Source: Pachypanchax playfairii (Eukaryota; Chordata; Actinopteri; Cyprinodontiformes; Aplocheilidae). Taken from it: 64,000 nt of DNA. Position numbers and translations under genes: made by a program. The stretch is taken from contig SSNP01000034.1 of the NCBI GenBank assembly GCA_006937955.1, forward strand, positions 4,486,179 through 4,550,178. Direction: 5' to 3'. The stretch's first letter is position 1. The number at the start of each line of letters is the position of its first letter. The notes below the pieces were generated by a model. It ran no database searches and had not been told where the DNA came from. It was given only the letters and a program-made list of their open reading frames with translations. Of this stretch, positions 46,252 to 57,760 are shown one piece after another.

Positions 46252-49200
46252 CTGCAAGAGTCAAACAAGATTAAAAATATTAAAATAACATTTTCATACA
46301 TCAAATCTGAAAAGTGGTTTATGCTGAGTTTTTTCCTATTTGTTATGTTCTGTTGTCAAACTAATTGTGGACAAAGAAAAACAATAATAAAACTATTTCT
46401 CCACTGCCTGTGATCAGTGTGGAAGGATGTTAAAGTTGAGGTTTGTCACGTCAATGTTCAAGACTCATAATTTTGAAGTAAAATGGGTGAGTAAAACGCT
46501 ACACATATTTTCTACTAATTAAATGGTTGGTGCCCTCAAGTGGCAAAACATTTAACATGAAAACCAAAACTACCAGAGTCCCAGGACTAGGAGGGTAAGA
46601 AAAGAACAAATTAAAGGCTACTGGTCTTTACCATCAACAAAAGTTAAAAAAGTGGGCCCAGGAACACAAATGTTGTTTAAAAAATATTAGAATTTTAACT
46701 GTGCTGTTTCATTCTCTTCCTTCATAATTGAATGTGTTAAATATGTTAAACTAATGATGCAAATCATTTTTAGGATAACTTCGGATAACTTGTTGTTTAA
46801 AGAGTTAGGATCAAACAAAAAGAAATAAGATTATTAAAGGGTTTGATAATAATTACCAAGATAACCACCTTTTTTTCTTGATATGTCAGACTTGGAAGCA
46901 GCAGTTTTACTTCGTGTTACTTCAGGAGTTTGTTGTAGATCAGGGTTTGTTGCTTCAAAGCTGGAACTGGAAACCACATCATGATGTTCAACGGCAGCTT
47001 CTTGTCTGTTTGACGGCTGAGATCTCACTGTAAAATACAACAGAAGTGGACTTAGAAATCACAAGTTTGTTTGAGCTGTTTCACTAGAAAATTGAAAACT
47101 TGGACATAAGAGATTTGATTGTTACCAAAACTTTGCTGAAGTTTCTGTTGTCTGAGCTTATTACTGGGTTTTGATGAACCTTTAGCGGAGCCGCTTTGTC
47201 TTTGTAGAGCTGTGATCCGGTTTCTGACGTAATCCTTCACGCCTCTCCATGAACGGTTCCTCAGAGCACGTGGCTCTGCCTCAAGGCACCGAACACAGTC
47301 GTCCTTCTGAGGTAACTTGTGTTTCTTGATGAAATGCATCAGATGTTTCTCTATAGCGTGAACTTCAGCTTTATCCCATTTGGGTTTGGCTTTGTGGCGT
47401 GAGCCTGTGAGGCAGGAAAACACAAAAATAAAGGAGTTTAAACCAATTTTTGTGATTATCTAACCAAACTCAACAGTCCATATTTATCAATCAAATCCCA
47501 AATTCTGTTTGTTTGTCATATTGGATTTTTTCTTCATAATTTTCTGAAATCAAATTAAATTTGAACAGACAGTTCATTTCTAATTTTTTTAATCTGTATG
47601 GAAGATTTGTACAATGTTAACATCTACTGTGTCATAGCTTCAAAATCAAACAAAAATAGTTTTGAGGATGAAATTGGGGGAATGAAGATCAACAATTCCC
47701 TGGAATAATAAAAGAAACATTACAGAGGATTGTAAGCACCACCAAGAATAAAACAAAACCTTACTTTTTTCTTTATCAGTGAATGCACCATCGCTAAGCA
47801 GCAATCAAAAGGGATAAGATTCATCTCACTGAACTGAACCACATCACTGTCCTGAAGCTCAACCTGGGGTGATGAAACCATGACTTGTACATGAGAAGCA
47901 ATAGTAAGTGGCATTTTTCTCCTTATCCACAGCCATCTTGAGGCCTTCTTTGTTGCCTCTGTGCCGTGAACAATGGACTCTTGTGATGCACAGAAGATAG
48001 TTACCGTAAGCTCTTACACAGCGATAAGGTGAACTGCGATTAATTGCGCATTTCCTTTCATTTCAGCGCTGCCACAGAGTCACCAGCTGATGTCATTTCA
48101 GTGATCTTTCTGTTAACAGACACATGAGTGTTGAGAGGGCTGGAGGGAACTCTGTTGGGCTGATTGAAATTAGCAGACTGGATGTTTTTAAAGGAGGGTG
48201 GTGCTTAAAATCCTCTGTTGTTGTGGTCACCTTCTAGTCACTGCGTTGCTTTGATGAAAAGAAGCTTCACAGGTAAGAATATTGCAGCTAAATCAGCCAT
48301 TTATCAGATCACTAAGAACTTCAAGGGATTGTTATGATGAATGCAACCAGAGTCTTCTAAATATGAGTCAGCTGTGTTGCTGTGCTACTGATAAATAGTA
48401 GAATGGCGTGAGTTAGTCTCAAAACAGGTGACAAGACAGTAATTTCTCTTCAATGAAACCATTAAAGACTGATATTCTGCAAATGCTACAGATTAAAGCA
48501 TGCTAAGATCACCCATGCACTGCGCTGCTACTCAGTTTTGGTTAATAACAGCCATAAATAAAGACTTCTACCTAAACACCCTCCCAGAGCAACTTCTTCA
48601 AACCATAAACTGAATATAACTGCAAATAAAAGTCTCTGAAACTACTGAAGTATTTGTTATTAAACTCTATGAAGACTAATAATTGGGTTACTCTCAAAAA
48701 CTTTTGGGCATATAAACAACTACACCTCGTTGTGCAACTGTTGTGTGCAACTGAACAAACAAATGTGTTTTTGTGGTAAAATCGTAAACAATAGTGTGGA
48801 AAGTAGAAATGTCCCTCAGTGGTCTGTCAGGATATATCATTGTTAATTTCATACATATGCAGATATTAAAACAAAACTTGTTACCTCCACACTCCAGCTG
48901 AGTATCATCATGCATCCTGTCGTTCTGTAACGGGACTTGGATCTGATTATCAGAACCAAAGATTTGTTTGGCCTCGTCTTCATTCAGGTGAATCAGCTGC
49001 AGCGTCGTTCCTAAATATGTCCGGAGCTTGGGTGTCGTCAGGGCTGCAGGGTTTTTAGCTCCACATTCTTTGACTAATCTCTGGATGTACTGCAACCCAT
49101 TGAAGGTGGATAATGAAGATGGTTGGGCAAAGACAAACAGGTTTTCACTGAGGACCCCACATTTTCCCCGAACGCTGATCAGAAGCTCGATGGCTGATTC

Positions 49201-52200
49201 AAAAGAAGGTTTCAGTAGAACAGGTAGCATTCTCCCACAGGTCCCTTTGATTTCCACTCTACTGAAGAAGCCACACAGTTTCTTTTCCAGATCTGAGACG
49301 GAAACGTCCAAGTTATCCAGCACATCTGATCGCTTCCGTAGCCTGAATGCTGTTATTGGGATTGAAGCCACTTCTCCAGGTTTCCTCTTGTTGAAAATAA
49401 TCGTCTGAGCCAGAACTATTTTAGCCAAAGCAACATAGTTTTCTGTGCAGACGTTCTCTCTGAGTTTCTCCTCAGCAACGTAATGAATGTTCTCCATGTG
49501 GAGGTGAAGACATTTCACGTCTTCGGCAAACGGCAGATCTTTTGCATTTTTCCTTTTAATCTCCTTGATATTTTTTAAAGCATGTGAGGAAATCAGCTTG
49601 TTCCATTTCTTTTTATACAAGGACTGGAAGGTTTTGCATGACTCTACAACTTTTGCATCACCAGAATTCACAGCTTGCTGCTCAACGATGCTGCAAATCT
49701 TTTGTAAGTGGTAACCAAGTTTATAAGCCAGTGATGGAGTGGTGAACGTTTTCTTTTCTGGGTCGTAACCTGATAGCACTTGCACCGCAGACACCACATG
49801 CAGGAAGTTAGAAGGGTCAAAGAAATCCTCCAGACTCTCCATAGGAGTTGACTTTTGAGCCTCCAGCACAAGTCTTGCTATATGTCGAAGGTTTTGTCTT
49901 ACATAGTCATGCTTCTTTACACCGTGGCCATATTCACTAAGCATTTGCTCTCCAAACTGCAACATAATCTGGTCTTCCAAGACAGTTTCTGTGACATCAT
50001 CATGTAACATCTCACCCAGGAGGTCTTTAAAACCCTCAGTTAAGTCTCCACAGTTTTTAGTAAGAAGCGCGCACCTCGTTATGATACGCTTTTTTTTCCC
50101 CTGCAGGTTATCATTGCTCTTAGGCTTTTCTAGGCAGTTTTTCAAGTGTCTCCACAAATGCTTCTTGTTTAAGAAAACATGACAATAAATACAGTGAATA
50201 TAGTCTACTGCTCTGGCTGGTTTATTTGGTCTTGTTTGCACAGCAAGTTGTCCCTCTCCTTTTTCCAAAACATTCTTATTATGAGCAAAGTTTCCCTCTC
50301 TTGTTAGTTTTTCCCATATTCTTTTCCTCTCTTTTGAGTTTACGGGATACTGGAATGCAACAGCAACTTCGGGCCTGTCACTGTGCATCCTTGTAAGATG
50401 TTTTGACATTTTGAGCATAGGCGCTGAACAAAACAAACAGAAGTTCCTCTTGTCACAAACGCCTTTTCTTTTAATAGTTGACATTGGTATCATCAGAGTT
50501 TCAGAGCACTTCTTTCGGTTTGTTTTTTGTGTACTTTTTGGAGGACTGATCCTTTTCTCTTCCTCTGGTTTGTCCTGCATTGTCTGTTTGAGAGGTGTGT
50601 CTTCTGTGGAACTTGATGGACTGCCATGACCATGAAAATCATCAGAGTAGACTGTGATGCCCGACTGTTCAGAGTCTGAAACACTGCCATCACTTTGCGG
50701 TTTGTAATCAAGATCGACATCATCCTCTGACCCACTCCAACTTTCTTTTGCTTCCTTAAACATGTGAATGAAAAGCAACATTTTAAAACAAGTATTAACA
50801 TTTAGTACGTACTTCTAACATATTTAAACATCTACAGTAAATTCAATTCACCAGATAATTTAAGACTACCAATGCAAAATATATTAATTTAATAAATTCT
50901 AATTTGACTTAAATTTTTTTTCAGCTTGAGTGCTCATATCCTAATGTTTTCATTTAGATAAATTCTACATTGTTTTTTTTTTATTTTCAGAATGTCACTA
51001 CAATCAGAATCAGATATGCTAAATGTTGAAGAGTCTAAATGCAACTTATGACTGTAGTTCAATTTAGAAATGGGCTCTAAGACTCTGATCTGATAATCAA
51101 CAATCTAAAAACTAACATATTAATTCAGAACTTTAACTGATGATACTGAAACTAAAAGGAACCTACCGCTGATTCTGCTGGCAACGCTGGTTCTTGAAGG
51201 TCATCAGAACAATCTTTTTGTTTGTTGCAGGGTGAAGATGAAGAACAATCAGCTGAAAGTTGAGACTGAACACAATATGAGAAATGTGTTAGCATAAGTC
51301 TTAAATATCGATAGATGTTGCCACATTTAAATACTTCATAAATCGACAATTATAATTTTTCTTCGTGCAGCTGAACCTGATGTGCATCGCTGGTCTCCGT
51401 CTGCTCACAGAGAGGTGAATCATCCTTTCATAGAATATGGAAGAAAACAATGTCACATACGTATCTTAGATGTTAATTCCAACTCAAACTATATTGTAAA
51501 AAATCACTTACCTGAAGTTGTTTGTGTGAAAGCTGCTGATCACTGCTGCAATCTGGAGGCATCGATTCCAGCTTCACAGGGGAACAATGAAGTCAACAGG
51601 AAGAAACAACATTATACACAACACACAACTTCTGTATTTAAGAAAAATGAAATACTTGAACTCTTACCAGCATATCAATGTTTTTAAGTTGTTTGAGCAG
51701 CTCTTCGCGTTGATTTAAAATAGAACGTCGTTTTTCACTGTCAGTCTGAAATGAGACAAAAATGAAAACAGGCTTTAATATCCATATAAAATTCTTCAGC
51801 GATGTTCCACAGCTCTGTAAAATATCAACATCGTGCAAGTATTCAGAAGCACAAACTGTCAGTCTTTAGATGCACAGAGATGAGATTTGTTGTTTGATGT
51901 TAATAAGCTCACCAGTGGAGACATTTCTTTTTCCTGGTGTTTGTTGACATGAGCAGCTCCTTGTGAGACAGGCTGAACTGTAGCTCCTGAAAAAAGACAC
52001 AGTAACTCAAACACTTACTTCAACTAAGTTCACCAACTAACAAAAAAGTTTAATCTTAGCTGTCCCAAAAACTTCTTGGGATTACAATTACCATGTGATG
52101 AAGGAATCCACTGAGGCTGGGAAGTAGTAGAGTCGTAGCTGCTGGAGGGTCCATCAACATTCGACTCCCTGCTGTGTCCTCCAAGTGCAGCCTGGGACAC

Positions 52201-52746
52201 ATTTACACTCTGCTGACATGATGGTAGGCTAAAGAACTGATTTTGAATTTCATTCAGTAAACCCTGACTGACCGACTGAAATGTGTTGTAAGAGTTGTTG
52301 GCTGACAGATGTGGAACCTGCTGCAACCTAAAGGGATGCGGTCCTGGGTTTGGCTGGGAAACAGATGGTGGGGGGATGGCGTTCTCTGGGTTAGTTGCTA
52401 CCTGCATCGATGAGCTGTGAGAGACTGGCTGTGTAAAAGACATCAGATGAGACGCACTGGGACCAGCTGTGTTATGAAACATTGAGTTGGATGACAGTAA
52501 ACTGTCTATGTGAGGGGCCTTGAACAAGCCTGTGTTATGGTTGTTGCTGCTCATGCTGCTCTGATCAGATACCTGCATGTGGCTGAATAACGGTCTGTGA
52601 TCAGACATTGAGCTCATGCTGAAGTGCCGAGAGTTGGACTGTGTGTTCATGGCAAATCTTTGTGATGAAGTTGTGGACCAGCCATTCTGGTCCACCCAGG
52701 TCTGAAAGGGTATGTGGTTCTCATTTGCTGCTGAGTTGTCCATCAT
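46028..52746 (-). CDS. G3: paralogue of G2 (zinc-finger / recombinase-derived) with two C-terminal SANT-like repeats
   Basis: Exons on the minus strand: 52092-52746 (start MMDNS), about 51914-51986, 51668-51745, 51512-51571, 51167-51265, 48885-50754 (core), 47126-47404, 46869-47027 and 46028-46251 (stop TAG). About 1,165 aa. The domain plan is as in G2: a Q/S-rich start, a coiled segment (NQREELLKQLKNIDML), two zinc fingers (NFCLFCSAP..., HCIYCHVFLNKKHLWRHLKNC), the recombinase-like domain without the C-terminal His/Tyr, then two SANT-like repeats. AATAAA on the sense strand at 45948-45953 and 45964-45969 would end the transcript about 60-80 bases past the stop. The second exon length should be rechecked, because one base decides the frame there. 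Parts are nearly identical to G2 while others are clearly diverged. Confidence 0.8.
47126..47404 (-). CDS. G3 SANT/Myb-like domain exon, repeat 1
   Basis: 279 bp, same phases and donor (GTAACA) as the G2 repeats. It reads GSRHKAKPKWDKAEVHAIEK, then LPQKDDCVRCLEAEPRALRN and RSWRGVKDYVRNRITALQRQ. The linker exon 46869-47027 follows. Confidence 0.85.
48110..48365 (+). mobile_element. Tc1/mariner-like transposon relic in a G3 intron
   Basis: The plus strand has GGTGGTGCTTAAAATCC-type sequence and a frame reading MKRSFTGKNIAAKSAIYQIT, which resembles the start of the helix-turn-helix region of fish Tc1-like transposases. It is short, with stops soon after, and no terminal repeats were identified. 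Confidence 0.4.
48885..50754 (-). CDS. G3 core exon
   Basis: A 1870-bp exon from acceptor TTTAAG (exon starts GAAGCAAAAGAAAG) to donor GGAG/GTAACA. The first ~230 codons differ clearly from G2 (for example DLDYKPQSDGSVSDSEQSG versus CLPQNDGSVSDCQSG). From ALLTKNCGDLTEGFKDLL onward the two are almost the same. Confidence 0.87.
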
Positions 52747-53110
52747 TTTCCATAACCATCCAGTCTGTTGCTTAAATATTTTCTGAACATGCCCTGATAA
52801 AATAAAACAAATTATAAATTATTTTTTTTACAGTATAACGTGGCTTTCATTCAACCTTCAGAAGACAAAGACCTTCAGTCACCCTGGATTTTATTTATAC
52901 TTTGTTGTTAAATGAGACGATATGATATTTGATGGAATGATGGAGGATCCTGTTTGTTTGTGTATTTGTTTTGTTGTTTCTCAGATACTCTATCAACGTA
53001 TGGCACAACATCATTTTGACATCCTTTCTTCTTCAAAACAGTAAAATCTAAGATAAGGTAAGGAGGGCTTCAGACAATATACAGATTACTTTTTATTACA
53101 AGTAAAAAGT

Positions 53111-53246
53111 CAGTCAGTCATTATACCCGCTTATTCCTTTTCAGGGTCATGGGTAGTAGGTGTATCCTGTGGTCATTGGGTGAGAGGCGTGGTTACACCT
53201 GGACAGATTGCCAGTCTATCACAGGGCTAAACATAGATGGACAATC
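53111..53246 (-). repeat. SINE-like dispersed repeat, 3' part (interrupted)
   Basis: Reverse-strand copy of the same family as 35517-35860 (TTGGGTGAGAGGCGTGG, GGACAGATTGCCAGTC). It breaks off at AGATGGACAATCC and resumes at 53858. Confidence 0.6.
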
Positions 53247-53857
53247 CAAAAAAATATATATTTTTTTAAAAAGGCAACTGGGCTTTTTTTCCTTCTTATT
53301 GAAAACATTTCATCTTTCATGAGAGACTTCTTCAGTTCTAACAAAGTTTGGGAGTTTCAGGCTTATAAGTAGTTTGGACCAAGCAGTATGCTCGTTAGAG
53401 TCGCATGAGTATCTGGCACACCCATCCCATCAAGGGGTCGTTATGTCTTTGTTCCCTGAGACTTGTCTATGTGAGTGTTGTAGTCACCTGACTGGCACTT
53501 CGATTGTTTTGATACTGCCTTTGAAGTTGAGACAATGCAGCATTGTAGGTGTTAGATGATTGAAACCCGAGTCCACCTCCCCTGTTAAGAGTGGGGTTTT
53601 CCTTTTTAACATGGATTCCTTCACTCCTCTTTCAAACCATCTGTCCAAAATATGGACATTATTGTCTTCGAAAGAGTGTCCTTTATCTTTGAGCTGTAGA
53701 TGTGCAGCTTAGAGGGGCTGGCTTTCCTGTGCTGTGCCATGTGCATGTTGTTTAATTCTTCCTATGTCTGAGGTCTGAATGTTTTCAAGAAGAAAAAGTT
53801 CAGTTGCCTTTTTTGAACTGACGTGTCCTGGACAAATGAGAATCTACACAAACTCAA
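53247..53857 (-). mobile_element. Penelope-like retroelement fragment inserted in the SINE-like repeat
   Basis: A minus-strand frame reads KDKGHSFEDNNVHILDRWFE, then RGVKE and SSNTYNAALSQLQRQYQ. I recognise these as the GIY-YIG endonuclease C-terminus of Penelope-like elements, here with frameshifts. The tract AAAGGCAACTG (53270-53280) recurs inverted as CAGTTGCCTTT (53801-53811). AGATGGACAA(T)CC flanks both sides (53235-53246 and 53858-53869), as expected of a target-site duplication. Confidence 0.6.
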
Positions 53858-54052
53858 AGATGGACAACCACTCACACCAAGAGACAGTTTGTAAATTAAC
53901 CTCAAGCAGGTTTTGGGTCTGTGGGAGGAGGCTGGAGTCCCGGGAGAAACCCCACACATGCACAGGTAGAACATGCAAACTCCATGCAAAGGTCCCAGCT
54001 CGGTTTTGAACCCAGAACCTTCTAGCTGCAAGGCAACAGTGCTACTAACTGT
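53858..54052 (-). repeat. SINE-like dispersed repeat, 5' part
   Basis: Continuation of the reversed repeat from 53246: GGTTTTGGGTCTGTGGGAGG, ACATGCAAACTCCATGC and the head with GGCAACAGTGCTACT. Confidence 0.6.
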
Positions 54053-54469
54053 AAAACTGTGCAAGTAAAAGGTGACCAAAAATAAAGTTACCAAGTTGCC
54101 GCTAAAATGCCAAAAATAAATGGTGTTATAAAGTGTGATTCTACACTGGGTAAAACAATTTATTAAATGTTTTTACTAGATGATTACTAAACGAGTTATG
54201 TCATCTTTGTTCAGACCTCTTATGAACCTCTAAATAAAAAGAACTGCATTACTTTAAATATAAAATAAAGTGATTTTCATGTTTACTTCTGTAGCTAGCT
54301 CTACTAGTAGCTGCTAGCATGCTAAAGCTTGATTTGTATTGATTATTCTTATCGGATAACGAGTCAAACACAATTGCGTTGCAATAAAGTGGCTATTAAC
54401 GACGCAATACAACCATTTTTAGTAAATTTTTTTTAGTGAGAGAAAATATACCCACGGATTTATCCAGTC

Positions 54470-54540
54470 GCTGTTTACTTCAGTGTTTCAACGGTACCGC
54501 TATTACACAAGACTTCCGCTTGACTTTCAAAATAAGGCCA
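54470..54540 (-). promoter_or_regulatory. Probable G3 promoter block
   Basis: CTTCCG at 54513-54518 followed by TTTCAAAATAA, matching the G2 and Sec24-like upstream blocks. On the sense strand CTGAA/GTAAACAG near 54475 is a possible donor of a non-coding first exon. Confidence 0.4.
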
Positions 54541-55949
54541 ACTTCTACAACTCCAACGGAACAGGAATTTAAAAATAAAACGATTTCAATAAAAGGGAAC
54601 TTGATCAATTCAAGTACATTAAATCAGTGTTTCGCAACAGGGCATGTCCTCAGGCCACACTGCCCTGCATTTTTTGGATTGTACTTTGGATGTACTTTCA
54701 CACCTATAATTTATGATGGGTGACATGCTTTATTTGCTCATTTGACTCATCTGCTTTGGAGCAGGGACACATCTAAAACATATGCATTTGGGACAGGGTT
54801 GGTCTGCAATAAATAAATATAAGTATATGAGATTGAGATTTGAGTGTACATTCTCATTTTAAATAAATGTATACTTCTCATCATGTTCACTGTGTTTTTG
54901 TCATGCTGTGATATCAAAGACTTTGTACGTTAAAGATCATTTTTCTCATTTCACTCTGATCTGCGTAGAAGATTTGCAAGAAAACATAAGATGAAGATTA
55001 TTACATAAATGATCAATTTAAAACTCACTTTTCCCACAATAAATTAGTTAAGTGAAACCCCTGCAAGATTCATTGTCACTGAAAAAAAATCTATCAATGT
55101 TCAAACTGTGAGAGGAAGAATTATTGTGAGGTTCAACATTTCATTGGCTGTACCAGGAAACGTGTTTTACTATGTCAACAAGTTTGTTCAATTTTCCGCT
55201 TGAGCTTTGGAAGTTCAATGTCCTCTGCCACTTTAATTTGTGTTTGCAACTGCATTTAGTTTTAGGGGGGAAATTTGTGAAGAGAGAAACTGAGTGACCC
55301 CCCCGCCCACACCAAGATTGACAAAGAGTAACGAAGAATACCTAAACCAACAAGGATTTAGAAAATGTTTTTGATAAGTGTTCAAATGTTTTATGTTTGA
55401 GTAAATACATGTATCACAGTTGTTCTGACAAACGTTTCACCAATATCTGTTTTTTAGATGTCGGTTCAAATCCCTCAAAATAACAGCTGTCATGATTTTC
55501 AGGTTTAAAGGACTCAAAGTGTTGACCACAAAGCAGCAGTAAAAAGACTCAACAAGGTTTATGAGCACAGAAGGACCCGAATAATGTGGATCCAGGAGCT
55601 TTTTTCCTGTTTCTTTTCTTGTGGGGGTGTAAGTTGATCCAGACAGGTGAGGTGAGTGTTGGACAGTGGGCAGGTAAGCTGACAGATGGTAAGGTGAGTG
55701 TGAGAGTACACACTAATCAAAGTAACTAACAGAACCCAAACAGAACAGAAGCAGCCAGTGGCGGCTGGCCAGTAGAGGGCGCTAGGGCACCACCCTCCCT
55801 ATCAAATACATAATTTGGCAACAAATAAGAAATATTTATTGTCTTTTTTAAATTACATGTATTTAGAGTTAAAAACACTCATATGTATATTCATATACTG
55901 AGAAGATTATATAAATGATTTCTGAAAGACAGAAACTACTTTGTAAACT
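54541..55949. other. Intergenic region, no gene seen
   Basis: AT-rich. At 55756 the sequence CAGTGGCGGCTGGCC, followed by AGAGGGCGCTAGGGC, looks like one end of a fish DNA transposon, but I found no matching second end. The rest shows no recognisable feature. Confidence 0.4.
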
Positions 55950-55987
55950 ATGATTTCCTCCTGCTTCTCCACTTCTTATGTGTCTAG

Positions 55988-56421
55988 TTCAGCTCTGGGT
56001 TATCCTGCCTGGATGATTACAGTGAGGACGGATATGAAACATCTGTCTGAAAATATAAAGAATGGAACACCAGGAGACACGTGGATAACAGAAGTAAGAA
56101 CAATGTTTTCTTTTTGTTTTCTGGTAGAATAAAACTGAACAGAAGGGAGACTTGTTAAATCCAGTGATAGAGAAGTCTGTAAAGAAAAAAAAGTTGTTAG
56201 GTATATATTATGACTAGTAGATGGCTGTAAGTCTATTATAATGAAAAACTGTTTTCCAGGTGTGTGACATCATCCTGCTGCACATTGAGGAGTGTTTTGT
56301 CTTCACTCAGCATCTTGTCAGTGTGACCTGCTGCATGGAGAACTGTTTCTACAGCACAGTGGGAGGTTTCCTGAGACACACTGGACACACTGTGGAGGTT
56401 TATCCAGTGCTGGACAATTAA
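55988..56421 (+). CDS. Unrecognised two-exon open frame (tentative)
   Basis: Exon a at 55988-56093 follows acceptor GTGTCTAG and ends GAA/GTAAGA. Exon b at 56260-56421 follows acceptor TTTTCCAG and ends in TAA. Joined in phase they read ALGYPAWMITVRTDMKHLSE, NIKNGTPGDTWITE, then VCDIILLHIEECFVFTQHLV and a cysteine-bearing end (CCMENCFYSTVGGFLRHTGH). The composition looks like protein rather than noise, and the splice signals are good. I do not recognise the family, and no upstream exon with a start was identified. It could be the 3' end of a gene or an old pseudogene. Confidence 0.3.
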
Positions 56422-57458
56422 AATGATCAAACATATTTAATGTTTATATTATATTAAATATGAACACAAAGTGTAATACACAAAATTAGTCTGTTTGGCT
56501 GACTAGATGAACCTGTTCTGGTGATTATTTTTTTTATTTTACAATTGAATAAAGTCTTTGTTAAATATTTAACTGAAGTTGAAAATTTATTTTTAATACA
56601 GGGTTTACATGAACTCATCTTTACACATTTTTTATTCATTCGTCACTTGATTGCATTTATGCAGCCCCACCCAAAAAATATTTCACCAGCAGCTACTGGA
56701 AGCAACAAGGAAACTGAAGCATAGAGAAGTGTTTACGGCTAAAATAAGAACAAATATGCAGGAAGCAAAACAACTAGATTCTTAAGTTCATAGTTTCTTC
56801 AGTTAAATCCCATGTGTTTTAGTTTTTCAGTGCAGAAATCACAGTCTGTCATGGTGTTTCAGTTCTGTTTTGTAATAAATGTTTATTTTTTTTACCTCCC
56901 AGTCATGTGTCACCAGTCAAACAAGCTTTTGTGTAATTGAATCTTTTACAGGTGAATCCTGAGCTTCTCTTTTTGTTCAGTACAAATAACTTGAACAGTT
57001 TGCAAACAACATTTAAGTCATTTTTACATGTATTTTTTTTTGTTTTATTTTATCTAAACACCCAAAAGAAAAAAAAAAACGTTAGCTGATGCTAAGAAAA
57101 AGAAAGAGATTGTTTTTTTAACATCAGGTGAGCAGTAAAGAGTTAATCTCATCTCAGTCTCAGCTGAACTGGTTCATCAACATTTTAACATTTACACAGT
57201 AAACTTGTTTCATTCTGATGTCTCTAGAAACAAACCTGTCAAACTCTAGTTAAATGCTGAAATGTTCAGATCAAACTTTGTCATTTTGGTTTATCTATGT
57301 TTTTGACCAAGTCAATAATTCATTAAACAGAACTGTAAAATTATTGTAAAACTTCCAAAACGTGTTTATTAATCAGCTCATAGATAATAAGTTATAGGGC
57401 TAAAGGTCAAGCAGGTGAAAGTCTCCAGCAGGTTTATGGTCTGATGATATTTTCAGAG

Positions 57459-57573
57459 CAGACGTGTTGTAGAACTGTTGCCCTGCAGCAAGAAGGTCAG
57501 TTTGAATCAGACCAGGATCTTTCTTCAGGGAGTTACATGTTCTACATGTGCATGTGTGGGTTTACTCTAAAAG
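57459..57573 (+). repeat. Decayed SINE-like repeat
   Basis: GAACTGTTGCCCTGCAGCAAGAAGGTCAG and CATGTGTGGGTTTACTCTAAAAGG-type segments match the 5' half of the 35517-35860 family, with many changes. Confidence 0.45.
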
Positions 57574-57760
57574 GTATAAAGAGCAAGCAATCAAATTTAC
57601 TGCACAATCTGTCTGACCTGGATTTTGTTTTCATGAAGACACAAAAAGAAACTTTCAATCACAAAATGATTTAAAAATGTATATATCTGAAATTTTCATT
57701 AAGTTTAAAAGACCAAAGATTAAAAATAAAAATCACTAGAAAGCTGTAAAAACATCTATT

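Noticed and set aside
47720..47914. 64-codon minus-strand frame between G3 exons
   Set aside because: No suitable phase or splice sites to join G3, and it is not present in G2.
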